From Phialocephala subalpina (taxonomy: Eukaryota > Ascomycota > Leotiomycetes > Helotiales > Mollisiaceae): a DNA stretch of 64,000 nt. The position numbers and the translations under genes were made by a program. The stretch is from the NCBI GenBank assembly GCA_900073065.1, contig FJOG01000031.1, positions 233,404 through 297,403 of the forward strand, in the 5' to 3' direction. The notes under the pieces are model-generated. The model was not told the DNA's origin. It saw nothing but the letters and a program-made list of their open reading frames with translations, and made no database searches. Numbering within the stretch: position 1 is the stretch's first letter; each line of letters starts with the position of its first letter. This document shows positions 30,708 through 42,375 of this stretch, piece after piece.

Positions 30708-31854
30708 CTATTTCCTCCCATAAGTACTCGGATGTCCATTCCTCTTCCCATAAGCCTTCACCTTCCCATCCAAATCCCACCCCACAAAAAACCACACCAG
30801 AGCCGCAACCCACGTAACTATCGTATCAACAATCCAATTCCCCCTCCTACTCCCACCCCACGCACACCCCCTCATCAAAGCTCCCAACCAAGACACCGTA
30901 ACCAAGTACTCCCCTCTCTCCAACCCCTCTATCGCTTTCCTCGCCACCACATCAGGAGTCTGCACCGGATCACTCTCCTCCAAAATATGCGTAATCTCCG
31001 GCTTCGTCAGATTCTCATTCTCCAACCCCGGACTCAAAATCGTCCCCGGAAACACGGTATGAACCTTAACCTCACCCCCATACAACAAACACTCCTGCAC
31101 CAAACAATCGCTCAAACTCTTGATCGCCGCCTTACTCGGCGCATACGGCGCATATCCCACCACTGGATAGAACGCAACTACCGAGCTCGTAAACACTAGA
31201 TGCCGTTCCTCGTTATTCGTGTTCGCAGCGAGGGAGGAAGGGGAGAGCCATTCGGAGAGGATGGCTTGGGCCATGTCGACGCAGGACCAGAAGTTTATGT
31301 CCATTTGTTTGCGCATGATGGAGCGCGGGGTGGAGATGAAGAGGCCGGGGGAGGCGGAGCCGGCGATGCACCATACTATCGAAGGAGAAGCTCCATTATT
31401 CCACGCGATGGCCTCAGCTATCACCCTCGAAGCTCCGTCTTCCTCGGAGACATCGGCGGATATGTATTGGAAGCGTTGGGAGGGGGAGGGTGCTGCTGCC
31501 TGTGTAGGAGGTTAGTTGTTGTTGTGGTAGAGAGGGGAAGAGGGACGGACTTTGATTTCTGCGAGCGCGGATTCGAGTTTGCCTACATTTCGGGCGACAA
31601 TTATGATGGAAGCTCCCTTCTTGGCGAGTTGGATCGCGACGCTTTTTCCCATTCCTTCCGAGGCGCCGGTCAATAGGACTGTCTGTTGCGGGATGTCAGA
31701 CGAGGCTGAGGTTTCGATTGAAGGGAGGAGTTCATACCTTGCCATTGACGTCGAACTTGTTTTTGCTGAAGAGACCCATGATTGTTGGAGTGAGGAGGAG
31801 GGCGAGCAGTGCGATTGAGATGGTTGTCAAAGAGAGGGAGGGTAGGTAGTCCAT
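30708..31854 (-). CDS. TSC10: 3-ketodihydrosphingosine reductase (TSC10/KDSR type)
   Basis: An NADPH-dependent short-chain dehydrogenase that reduces 3-ketosphinganine to sphinganine, step two of sphingolipid synthesis at the ER membrane. Exons 31854-31738, 31682-31551 and 31499-30708 give 346 residues. An N-terminal hydrophobic anchor ([19 protein letters not shown]) is followed by [13 protein letters not shown], and splicing joins this to the cofactor motif [14 protein letters not shown]. Further: the NAG-like region [11 protein letters not shown], the catalytic Ser block [11 protein letters not shown] and the active-site [11 protein letters not shown] (Tyr-x3-Lys). [14 protein letters not shown] and [14 protein letters not shown] are typical of the KDSR subgroup. 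A C-terminal helix ([20 protein letters not shown]) completes the membrane topology. The first exon was chosen over a later in-frame ATG because it supplies the conserved anchor. Confidence 0.92.
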
Positions 31855-32308
31855 GTTGAAGAGAGGAGAGTGAGGTGTCAGCAAGGAAATTTGGTGGTGA
31901 GGTTAATTTGGTGCTGGCGATAAGGATGCCCGATAAGGATGAGCTTCAGCTAAGCTCCAAGGCTTGAGCTTCTTCTCTCCAGCAAAATATTATCGCAAGT
32001 GCGAAAAGGGTCTTTCTCACCATTTTATAGGAACAAATATCCTTAGAATGTCAATGCTCTTTTGGGCCATTGCCTGAATTTGTTCTTCCCAACGTTGCGA
32101 TTCCTTCATCAATGAAGCATCCGGCCAGCCGGACCTATGGCCACGAAAGCTGGAAGCAAGATGCTCTGATTTTCCAATACAGCTATTCTCTTCTCTGCAC
32201 TGCATTGTATCGTTTGATATCAGTTGGAGCTCGCAATTTGCGTTGATATAATTCGAGTTCTACGAGCGAGTGAGCTCAAACTCCCTCGCAAATCATCATC
32301 ATTTCTGC
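31855..32308. other. Intergenic
   Basis: Contains the promoter of the sphingolipid reductase gene and the 3' flank of the secreted protein gene. No additional gene seen. Confidence 0.45.
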
Positions 32309-33583
32309 TCAGAACCCCAAACTCTCCTCATACTCCTTTGCTCCTTCGATTGGCTGTATAAAACTGTACGACATGGGACTATTTACTTCCTGCACACCGG
32401 TTGTGAGGTAGAGTGGTCTCATTTTCCCATCCTCACTAAAGAACAGCTGTGGTCTTTCTCTCCTATAATAGTCCTTCGCCTCACTACCCTCAAACTCAAC
32501 ATGCGTACTGAAAGCAAGCGTCTGGTTATCGAACGTCCAAGGTCCATCCAACTTTTCCGCAAAAGCATGTCGGCCTACTTTTGGACCAGATCCAAACCCA
32601 CCTTCTGGCTCGAGGGAATGGAGAAGCATATGCCAATGTCCTCTGTTGAATGAGTTAGCTTCCGCCTCATCTAAACTACTTTCCGAGCAAAACTCCACTC
32701 ACCTCTTATCCCTCCAAACAAACGGATCCTCATTCCCCTCCGGAAAAAGTGGATCCGGAGGCCGAATCTTCTCATACGGACCAAGAAAACTCGACGCAGT
32801 ACTCAAAGAAATCAACTCGTCTCCGGAACAATTATACGGACATCCTCGATACACAAGCAGCATCTCAGCTGCGGACTCGACACCACCAGTTCCGAAAAGC
32901 GGGAAGGGAGAAGGATTCGTGATATCCGCATCCCACGCGTCATCATTTGCGCCTTGCAGGATCTGGCCGTGTGTTGTCCAGGTATACAGATCTGTACTCG
33001 ATGCTACGCTGATTCCACTCTCGCCGTTGATGGTATTTCCTGGGCCGCAGGTGAATTGGGGTGAGGTGCATGTGGGATTGACGGTTTGGGGACAGCCGAT
33101 GTAGTACAGGAGATATTTTGAATCGGCGGGAGAGTAGATGACGGTTGGGTTGTGGGCGAATGTTCCCACGACTTCGGAGTCGAATGTGTAGGGTCCTGCC
33201 GGCCCGACGGCTGACGTTGCATGCACGATTCGCGAATAAGGACTCCAGTAGTCCAGCCCACAGCTGTGGGTGAATTCCGCGAGGAAGAGGTGGAAGAGGT
33301 GGTGGTTTTGAGGGTCGTGGACGATCTTTGAACCCCATGAGGATGTGTTGACGGAGGTGAGGTTGTAGCCGGTCCCGAGCTTTGCGGGAAGGAGATCTAG
33401 AGCCCCGCAAGAGGGAGAAGTCCAGCCTGGATCGCATGCGCAGGTGGAGGTTTTGGGCGAGCAGATGCCGTTGAGGGAGCAGTCGAGGCTGGATGTGCAG
33501 GTGAAGGCCGAGGGAGAGGTGGAAGATGAGGTGACGGCCCACAGCAGGGTGGGGACGGAAGTGAGAAGCGCAAGGGTTTTCAT
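32309..33583 (-). CDS. Secreted EGF-like plus beta-propeller (GH43-like) protein
   Basis: Two exons, 33583-32703 and 32642-32309, joined across a 60-bp GTGAGT...AACAG intron, give 404 residues. I start at MKTLALLTSV because it makes a clean signal peptide; an ATG 12 codons upstream would add a polar leader. After the signal there is an EGF-like module with six cysteines (about residues 29-59) ending CACDPGWTSPSCG. The rest resembles a five-bladed beta-propeller of the GH43/GH32 type: SSWGSKIVHDPQNHHLFHLFLAEF, VGTFAHNPTVIY, ADITNPSPFP, EGNEDPFVWRDKR and HWHMLLHSLE, with acidic residues on blades (VHDP, ADITNPS, NEDP). Likely an extracellular glycan-acting or glycan-binding protein; activity is not proven by sequence. 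Confidence 0.78.
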
Positions 33584-35756
33584 CGTGATGTGCTGTCCGA
33601 GAGAACCTAGAAGATACATCGTGTCAAACAGTCCACGTATATGTATTCGAAATTGAGATTCTTGATCACAATGGCGGGGTAAACTTACCCCTCATTTTGA
33701 ACTGGGTTTCGTAGAGTTGCAGATCTCCGTTCTAAATACGAGGACTGCCCACTCTTGATGAGATCTTCTTGCTTATTCATGTCTCGAACTTACAGAATGC
33801 AGGTTTAAGATCGACAGGGCGGCCGTGACATGAGATGTTCAGATGAGCCGCATGTTACGTTCCATTCATTATGAGTTTAAGATGCCAAGCATTTTGAGTG
33901 CGTTGACGATATCTGAATGTCTTCTCATTCTGAGTACATTCAACATCAAGCTTGAATGGAAATGAAGCCGCCGCTGAAATCCCAGATATAGGAGGAGGAG
34001 ATGCAAGACATCAATGAGACTGAGTCTGAGTGACCAAGCTGATGCTGGACATCTAGGAAGGGATCGGGACGAACCATAGCTCCCGTTTGAGAATTCGATA
34101 GAAGGTGACGACCTGAATCAGATTGATGGAAGACACTTCATAGACTCAACTCTCCACGCTCCTTCTTGTGCAATCTTTCCAACACCCAAAGCAAGAGAAA
34201 GCTCTGGGCCTTGCTCAAGTTGAGAAGGATGACTTTCACGTGATATCATCCAATTTCGCATTCAAAAGAACGAGACAAAAACGGTCGCGGCGCATGAAAC
34301 ATAAGTGAGAAGTTTATCTTCACTTGAAGGTTGATTTTGAGTGCTGATTTAAACGCGAAAGTAGGGAGTGTTGTGAGAGCCGGCATTGAGGAATGTGGCC
34401 TGAATTTTAGGCGCAACAGGGCGTGTCGCTTGTTTCGCTGCGCTGGCAGAAGGGATGAAACAAACAAACGCAGCCAACTCTCTCTTCTCCCAACTTCCTT
34501 CCTTCCTTCTCCTCATCACTTTTATCATCGCACAACCAGCTGCAGTCGAGGGTTTGACTTGAACATCGATCAAGCTGATTGAAGATGTCTCTCGTATTTC
34601 ATATGCCGCTGTCGATGCCCCTCCACGGGAACGCCGCCACGGAGCATCCTCCCCGAAAAGAGCCATCGTCCCATCTCCGCGATGCTCTTTTAGCTGCATC
34701 ACAGGCACCAAGCACCATTCAGGTTCCCGCACGCTGTACCACCGTTTCGTTACGCAGGCCCGAGCCGAACGTAATCCAATACGCGGTGTCGAGATCATTC
34801 ACATGGGAAATTCCCATCCCAAACTCCAGATGGATGTCAGGTCGGCGAGATGCTCTCTGGGCTGAAAGGCTCAGACGGTGCGATCTGCCAATGATGACGG
34901 ATTTCGATACTGGAGATAGAAAGGGATGAGGATGCTGACAGCGCGGCTGAGGCCCCCACAAACACAGCCCCACAGCTAACCGCCGAGGAAGCACTTCGAT
35001 ATGTACAGTGATTGGCCAATTCGCGAGCACGGCTGCAGCGTTCACTATTCTTTTCTACCCATGTTTGAAGGAAATCGCTGTCATTGGGACCAAGGACTCG
35101 GTGGCTGGAAATCCCAGAGGGAAGCTCAGCTTGCAGATTGGCATCAGCCCTAGGGGACTTCTATCTTTGCTGCAGTTGAACCGTCGATGGTGGTGCAATC
35201 CATGTGGTAGTCAGCTGCATGTGATAGTCATCATTGGCAGCGGATCCGTCTTCCATTTCACGTCAAATATCTTCCGCCGTTGTCCTTTCTTCTTTATTCG
35301 TTGTCGCCGTTGCGGTTACTGACTGGGTTGATTTGAGAACGTTATCGTTGCCGTGCAGCAGCAGCCCAAGAGATTGGCGCATCCCCCGCGACGACCTGCA
35401 GCAAGACCCTCACCTCTGATCTTCCTCGGTGTCCCCATTCGCAGACCTCCTTTATTTCTTGGGCGAGGCTGCGGCTGTCTTACATCCACGCCTCTCTTCG
35501 GTTCGATATTGTGTTATATAGACACTCTTCCAGGAGTTGGGGTTGGGAAGATTTGAGAGGACGAAGAGAGCAGATTTGCGCATCCTTATCTCCGAGACTA
35601 TAGCTCCGACTTTACCACTTCACCCTGGAATCAACACAGAGAGCCGTTGCAGCTCCATCCGGCATCTCTGTCCCTCGAGGCAAAAGACTAACGACTCGAG
35701 TTGAGGGCTCAAGGTTCTCTTTGCATCGAGCGGAGAGAAGTCATCACGTGGCAAAC
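33584..35756. other. Intergenic, 2.2 kb
   Basis: No gene is supported. Overlapping open frames at 34349-34798 (-) and 34579-34929 (+) compete for the same bases and lack recognisable domains. The right third contains CT-rich tracts and presumably the promoter and 5' leader of the large fusion gene at 35757. Confidence 0.4.
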
Positions 35757-38700
35757 ATGGAGGATGACACTATCACCTCGAGTATTCCTACTTCGGACGA
35801 AGTAATGAGTGAGGGAATGATGAGCGATGCCGAATCAGACTTTGGGAGCATGAACACCAGTATCGAGGACTTTGATCGATGGCAAGCACATATCGGTCTT
35901 AAAACCTTTGGCGAAGGTCTCAATGCTGCAGCAAAAGCTATCTTCCCGAATGAGAGTCGATCACGGTATACGAAGGTTTATGTTTTGATGCTGAGTTGGG
36001 CGGATGAGGATCCGAATTTACCGGTTTCCATCGAGATCTTGAAGTTATTTAAGGTGTTTAAGGATATTTATCATTTTGATGTTGAGGTGTGGAAGATTCC
36101 GGACGAGGCGTGTCATCTTGAAGTTAATCAGAAGGTGTTGGATTTTGTGAAGTTGGGAGGGGATAGTGATGATCATTTGAAGATTGTTTACTATGCTGGG
36201 CATGCTCGTTTGACGAAGAACAGACGGCTAGCTTGGACGAGGTATGTTGAAGCTCTGCTAATGAGAGACCATGCTGACATGCTTACAGTGGACGACGAAA
36301 TCGACAAGGCAAAAGCCCAACAGTCCAATGGAGCGGGATTCAAAATGCATTGGAACATGCTCAAAGCGATGTCCTGATCCTCTTGGATTGCTGCCACGCG
36401 GGAACAGCAAACAACAACGAAGGCAATGGAGTCACTGAACTCATCGCAGCATGCGCCTACAACTCCCTCGCCAACGGCGTCGGATCCTTCTCCTTCACAC
36501 GAGAACTCGAAATCGAACTCCGAGACCTGGCAAAACTACCATCCTTCTCGATTGGCAACCTCTACCACAACATCTTCTGCCGCATTCAAGCTCGGATGTC
36601 GGACGATGAACGAGATCACCCCGCACCAGTCTACCTTCCATTGACGCAAGAAGACCCAAGGTACCCAAGAAGTATTCGATTATCTGTTCACAGAGATAGA
36701 CCAAGTCTGTCCACCCAATCGACGGAAAGTTCATTCGAAGTTCAAGCCCCAGATTCCGGATTAGGGAGCGGCATTGAACTCCCCTCGACTCCTTCCTTCC
36801 TCCACTCCTCCGCCACCCTCCCTGGCGAAACTCCAAGAATCGCATTCGCAATCCGCCTGCAGGAAGATTTCCGAGTCGGCGAACTTTCATCAGATCTCTT
36901 TCAAGAATGGCTTCGCAATCTCCCAGCTTCGGTGGCTGAAGTGAAGATTGAAGCGGGGTTTCATAGCTTCTCATCACTGCTTATCGTCTCTGTACCAATT
37001 TGCATGTCTATCTACATGCCGAGAGACCCAGCTGTGATCAGCTTAGGGCCTATCACTTCTTTCAACCAGGTCCTAAACCGTGTTGGGAATTTCATTCCGA
37101 AGGACCTCCCAACTCCGAAACCAGATCAATGGTCCTTCGACAGAATCTCGACGCCGGAACCCAGTCCAAGGGATTTCGACAGCAAGGATTTCGCCCAAGA
37201 CACTCCCACGCTAAAAGTAAACGGCATCAACGGCGCCCACAACAAACCCTCAGTCCGCTTCCGAAAACACCCCGAGACAATCTCTCGGCCACCCCTCGAC
37301 AGAGGCTCCTCATCCCAATTCAGCATCGCAAGCAGCATCGACGACGGCCCCCTCCTCCCCAACGGCCTCAAACACCCACACACCATCCCCGGCGGCGCCT
37401 ACCCCTTCGAAAAATCGCACCCAATAGAAACTTTCGGTCCCCATGCCAGTGAAGCCAATGGTCCGCAATCACGAGCTCATGCAAAGATTAAGTCTTACAA
37501 AGATGATCCTGAGACGAAAGCCTTTCCCCGGATCTCGAGACCTGTTGAACTTTTGAGGAATGAGTATGATTGCATAGTCATTGGGTCGGGATATGGTGGT
37601 GGTGTGGCAGCCAGTAGGATGGCGAGAGCGGGACAGAGCGTTTGTTTACTTGAGAGGGGAAAGGAGAGGTGGCCCGGTGAGTATCCGAGTGGGTTCTTGG
37701 ATGCGGTTGGGCAGTTGCATGTTTCTGGGGAGTTTGCGCCAGGTTTTTTGAAAGGTGCTATGGTTGAGGGCGGGGATCCAACTGGTCTTTACCATCTGAT
37801 CTGCGGGAAAGGTCAAAATGCTTTCGTGGGGAACGGACTTGGTGGGACGAGTCTGCTCAACGCGAATGTATTCCTTGAAGCGGACGATAAGACGATGAAG
37901 ATGGATGCTTGGCCGAGGGAGTTGCGGAAGCCGAATTCGTTGAAGCCGTACTACGACCGAGCTGCGAGTGTATTGGAACCCGAGGAGTACCCACAGGATT
38001 GGCCGGATCTTCCAAAGCTCACTATGTTGGAGAAACAAGCTCAAGCTCTTGGTATGGGCGACAAGTTTAGGCGTGTCAAGCAGACTACGAGGTTCAAGGG
38101 TGGACCGAATAGCACGGGAGTCGAGATGTATCCTTCCGCATTGACTGGCATGGACTGCACTGGTGTCAATGATGGAAGCAAATCGAGCACATTGGTCAAC
38201 TACCTCAGCGATGCGTGGAATTGGGGTGCAGAAATGTTCTGTGAATGCGAAGTCCGATACATCAAGAAGCCTCCACCCGACTCTGAAGAGGACGGCTACA
38301 TAGTCTTCTTTGCATGGCATGGTGCGAACAGAGGTGCTTTCAGAGATAATCTGTATGAAGACCTCATGTGGGTTCGTGCCAAGAAATGTGTGTTCCTCGG
38401 TGCTGGCTCCATCGGAACGACTGAGATTCTTCTTCGAAGCAAGAAACTTGGTCTCTCTATGAGCGACAAAGTCGGTGTTGGGATGAGTGGGAATGGGGAT
38501 ATTCTGTCGTTTGGTTACAATTGCGACTCCGAGGTCAATGGAATTGGTCGTCAGTATCCTTCGCCGTACAAGCCAGTCGGACCTACGATCACTGGAGTCA
38601 TCGACTGCCGAGAGCAGGACAATCCTCTTGATGGGTTTGTGATAGAGGAGGGTGCTATTCCGAAGGCACTCGCTCCATTGTTCCAGACAATGTTGGAGAT

Positions 38701-41344
38701 GATGCCAGGAAATCAACTGCCGAAAGGACAGACGTTGACGGAGAAGGTGAAGCATGCTCTTGCCCAGCAAGGAAGTCGATTCTTAGGACCATACTTTCCA
38801 AAGGGAAGTATCGAGCGCACTCAGACATACTTGATCATGAGCCACGACTCGAACCAGGCTACTCTAACACTCAAAGACGACAAGCCGATCCTCGAGTTCC
38901 TAGGAGTCGGCAGAAGCGATCATGTCGAGTATCTCAACGATCTCCTCCGCCAAGCTACCCAAGCCGTAGGCGGAACCTATGTCAACAGTCCATTCTATGC
39001 ATGCCTCGGTCAGCAAGAAATCACCGTCCATCCCATTGGCGGAGCATGCATGAGTGACTGCGGCCTCGATGGTGTCACCAATCACTTTGGAGAAGTCTTC
39101 GCAGGCAATGGCGAAGAGACACACGAAGGACTCATCGTCACTGACGGCGCAGTAATTCCAACAGCCCTCGGCGTCAACCCATTCGCAACCATCACTGCCC
39201 TCGCTGAACGCTCCGTCGAGCATGCTGCCAAACTTCGCCTCGGCCGTCAACCTGTTCCGATTGATCTCGAGACCAAGAACGATATCCTCGACCTCTTCGC
39301 TGATCCCCATCAATACAAATCCGAGAAGAAAATCGGAGCACCATTGTCGAGAAACGATACAAGGAGAATCTCCGAAGCAACAGACTGGATCAAGACAACT
39401 CGAGAGAACAAAGCGAGTGGGTTTGGATTTTCGGAAGTCATGTCTGGCTACATCCATATTGGTGATGGGATCAAAGGTGATAAGTTGGAGGACTATGAGA
39501 CTGCTGCTAAAACCGCCAAAGGTCTCTGCGAAGAAGCTCGTTTCTTCCTCTCTGTAAAGGCTTGGGATACTGAAACTATCGTCCATCGCGACGATCACAA
39601 GGCAATGCTGACAGGAACCTTCACCTGCGCCGGCCTCGTGGGCTCTCCCTTCATGGTCCAGCGCGGCTCCTTCCACCTTTTCAGCGTCGATCAACAAGCA
39701 CCCGGCACCCGAAACCTCACCTACGATTTCGACATGACCTCAACCGATAACCGCCAATTTCATTTCCACGGCTACAAAGTCGTCGATTCCTCCGTCGCTC
39801 TCGGACCGTGGCGTTTCTGGACTGCTGCCAGCACACTCTACGTCACGATTTCCGAAGCATATGGCGAGAAAGCCGTTCTGGGACGGGGAATGATGCATAT
39901 CCGACCCTCAGACTTCCTTTCCGAAATCTTCACACTCAAACCCTCTGGACGGAATCTGTTGGCGAAAGTACAGAGCACGTTAAGCTTTATGGGATTCTTC
40001 GCAAGACAATCAGCGAGTTTGTTTTTGGCGCCGTTTACATGGCAACAATACCCCTCTATCACTTATTCGGGATACATAAACGATACATCTCCCGATCAAA
40101 CGATCAAGATCATCGCGAGCGATGGGGTGCAGACTTTGTTGCATGTTTGGGAACCGAGGAATTCGAATATTGAGACCAAGAATTTATTCATGATTCCTGG
40201 TGCGAGTGTGGATCAGCAGATCTTCGCCCTGCCTACTATTGAAGTCAATGCAGTCAACTACTTCACCCGCGCTGGATATCGCGTCTTCGTTACTGTCCAT
40301 CGAATCTGCCAACTTATGGTTGCGGAGAATAATTGGACCACCTACGACAGCCGTCTCGATATCCGCGCTTCTCTTGAATGGATCCGTTCGCAGTGGGGCC
40401 ATGAACCGATATACACCATCTCCCACTGCATGGGTGCAGTAGCTTACTCGTCCGGTCTTCTCGACGGCACGATACCGTCAAAATGGATCAAAGGTATCTC
40501 GAGTTCTCAAGTCCTGTTCAACCCCATCTGGTCCCCTCTCAACATGGCCAAAGTCCTGGCGGGTCCCATACCGTTTGATAAGTTGTATAAGATGTTGGGT
40601 GGGAATTGGTTCTCTTGCTCGAGTACAAGGGATGATGGGTATTTCCAACAACTCGTCAACCAAATCCTCCGCTTTTACCCCGACGACCGCGAAGAAATCT
40701 GCAACAATGTTTCTTGCCATCGCTGCTCTCTCGTTTTTGGGAGGTTGTGGAACCACCGCGTAAGCCTCATCCCCGTTCCTTTCTCCCTCCCCAGACCATT
40801 GCCTCTCTTTACCACTTCAACGTGCAATTGCTAATGGAATTAATGATAGAATCTCAACGAAGCAACCCACCGCCAAATAAACCGTTTCTTCGGCGGCGTA
40901 AACATGACGCTCCTCCACTTGTTGATGCAGATGGGGTATCGGGGCTACGTTACTACGAACGGCCCCCTCTTCTCCGATCTTACTACGGAGAAGAACCTTA
41001 AGCGACTCAAGGGAATCCCAGTTATGCTTTTTTCGGGAAGCGATAATAAGGTTTTGACGCCAGAGAGCACGGATAAGAGTTATTGTGTGTTGAGGGATTC
41101 TTTTGGGTGTAAGGGGTATAGTAGACATGTTATCCAGGGATATGGACATTTGGATTGTTGGATGGGGAGAGAGAGCTACAAAGACGTGTTCCCTGTCATA
41201 CGCAAGGAAGTGGATCGTGTTTGTAGGGGCGAAGGCTATAAATACGAAGAGCCGGATTGGAAGAACGATTGGGAGGGGTGGAGGGGGTTGGGGAAGAGTG
41301 GGGGGGATTTACCGCCGAAGACTCATCGTAAGAAGGATGCGTAG
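35757..41344 (+). CDS. Caspase-like / GMC oxidoreductase / alpha-beta hydrolase fusion protein
   Basis: Exons 35757-36241, 36289-40759 and 40850-41344 give 1816 residues; exon 2 alone is 4.47 kb open. Residues about 60-330: caspase-like (peptidase C14) fold with IVYYAGHA (His149) and, completed across intron 1, ILLDCCHAG (Cys197), both dyad residues present. About 330-570: disordered Ser/Pro linker. About 585-1150: cholesterol-oxidase-type GMC flavoenzyme with YDCIVIGSGYGGGVAASRMARAG (FAD), GNGLGGTSLLNANV, VHPIGGACMSD and the C-terminal LGVNPFATITALAERS. About 1150-1400: accessory region. About 1420-1816: alpha/beta hydrolase with elbow SHCMGA (Cys1542 in the nucleophile place) and GYGHLDCWMG (His1752). 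GMC-hydrolase fusions are known in fungi and bacteria; the caspase-like N-terminus is the unusual part. I chose the ATG at 35757 because the upstream frame starts only with TTG. Confidence 0.85.
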
Positions 41345-42375
41345 GGCTTGAGGTGTTAGAGAGGGGTTTTGGGAATAGCCGGAGTTGAAGTTTGAGGGAG
41401 TTGAGTGTACGATGGGATGCCTTCAATCATCGGATTTAGGATTGGGAATGGGAGGAGTTGGTATGGAGTGCTGGCACGTGGATAAACAAGCAAGCGCCTC
41501 TTTTGGGTTTCTTTTCTTCTTGGTATATCTTTCATTCATGTATTCTAGGTTTACTTCATTCATCTTTCAATGTACCTCCTTCTCTGACATGCTGCCCCTT
41601 TTCGCCTATCTTTCTCTTTCATGGTGCACAAGAGGTCAGGACGTCCTCACTTTCACACAGGAGGAAAAAGGGGCGCGGCTGCTAAAATGCATTGTAGCGG
41701 CGCGGTAGCGGCATGAGATGTGCAACGAAAGTTTGTTGATGTCCCAGTTGCAGACAGGACTTTGAAGCCTCGCGAAAAAAAACAAAAAAGGGCACACTGA
41801 AAGCGGGAAGGGAACCACTAAAAGCTAAACCAAACAGAGCTAGGTTCCGGGGAATTAAATAGCTTGAAGAACTTCCGACGCGGGAGTAGATGTGCAACGA
41901 AACTTGTAAATGTCCTGCTTTCTTGTGGGACTTTTAGTCCCCCTTAACAAAAAGGGGAGTAACACGTGACTCGGGGCTTTTGAAGTCAAAGACTGTTCGA
42001 TGGCTTTGTTAATTATCTCTATATTGAGTACAGAAGTACGTTTGAGTACCAAGATATTGCGTAGGCAAGTTCTAGAGCAATTGAAGCTGAGAAAGATTGT
42101 GAGTGTTGGCGGCTGTTTTGGGGCGGAGCTCCGTTATCGCGGCGCATGAGCGTTCTCTTCACAACAAACAGCCGTCACTTCGGTGACACGACTAGAAAGG
42201 CCACAACGACCCGATTAAATAGCATCCGAGCAGATGTATCCTATCGGCAACATATCAACGCCTTGAATAATGCTCTGCGAAGGACGAATCACAATGTCGG
42301 GGCACGAAGGACAAGCAGGCGCGCCGCGGTCGAGGACATCCCACTATCGTTGATAGGGTGAAGGAAGTGGTTCCG
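41345..42375. other. Intergenic
   Basis: No gene supported. Short motif families recur: ATGTGCAACGAAAGTTTGT at about 41716 and ATGTGCAACGAAACTTGTA at about 41890, each followed by a similar ATGTCC phrase, suggesting a decayed 170-bp duplication. The right end is the amidase promoter. Confidence 0.4.

Noticed and set aside
34349..34929. Opposing open frames of 149 and 116 codons
   Set aside because: They overlap head to head, neither contains a recognisable domain, and composition does not favour either.
37646..38770. A 374-codon minus-strand frame within the fusion gene
   Set aside because: It lies opposite the conserved GMC domain, whose + frame carries clear FAD and catalytic motifs. The minus text has no family signal.
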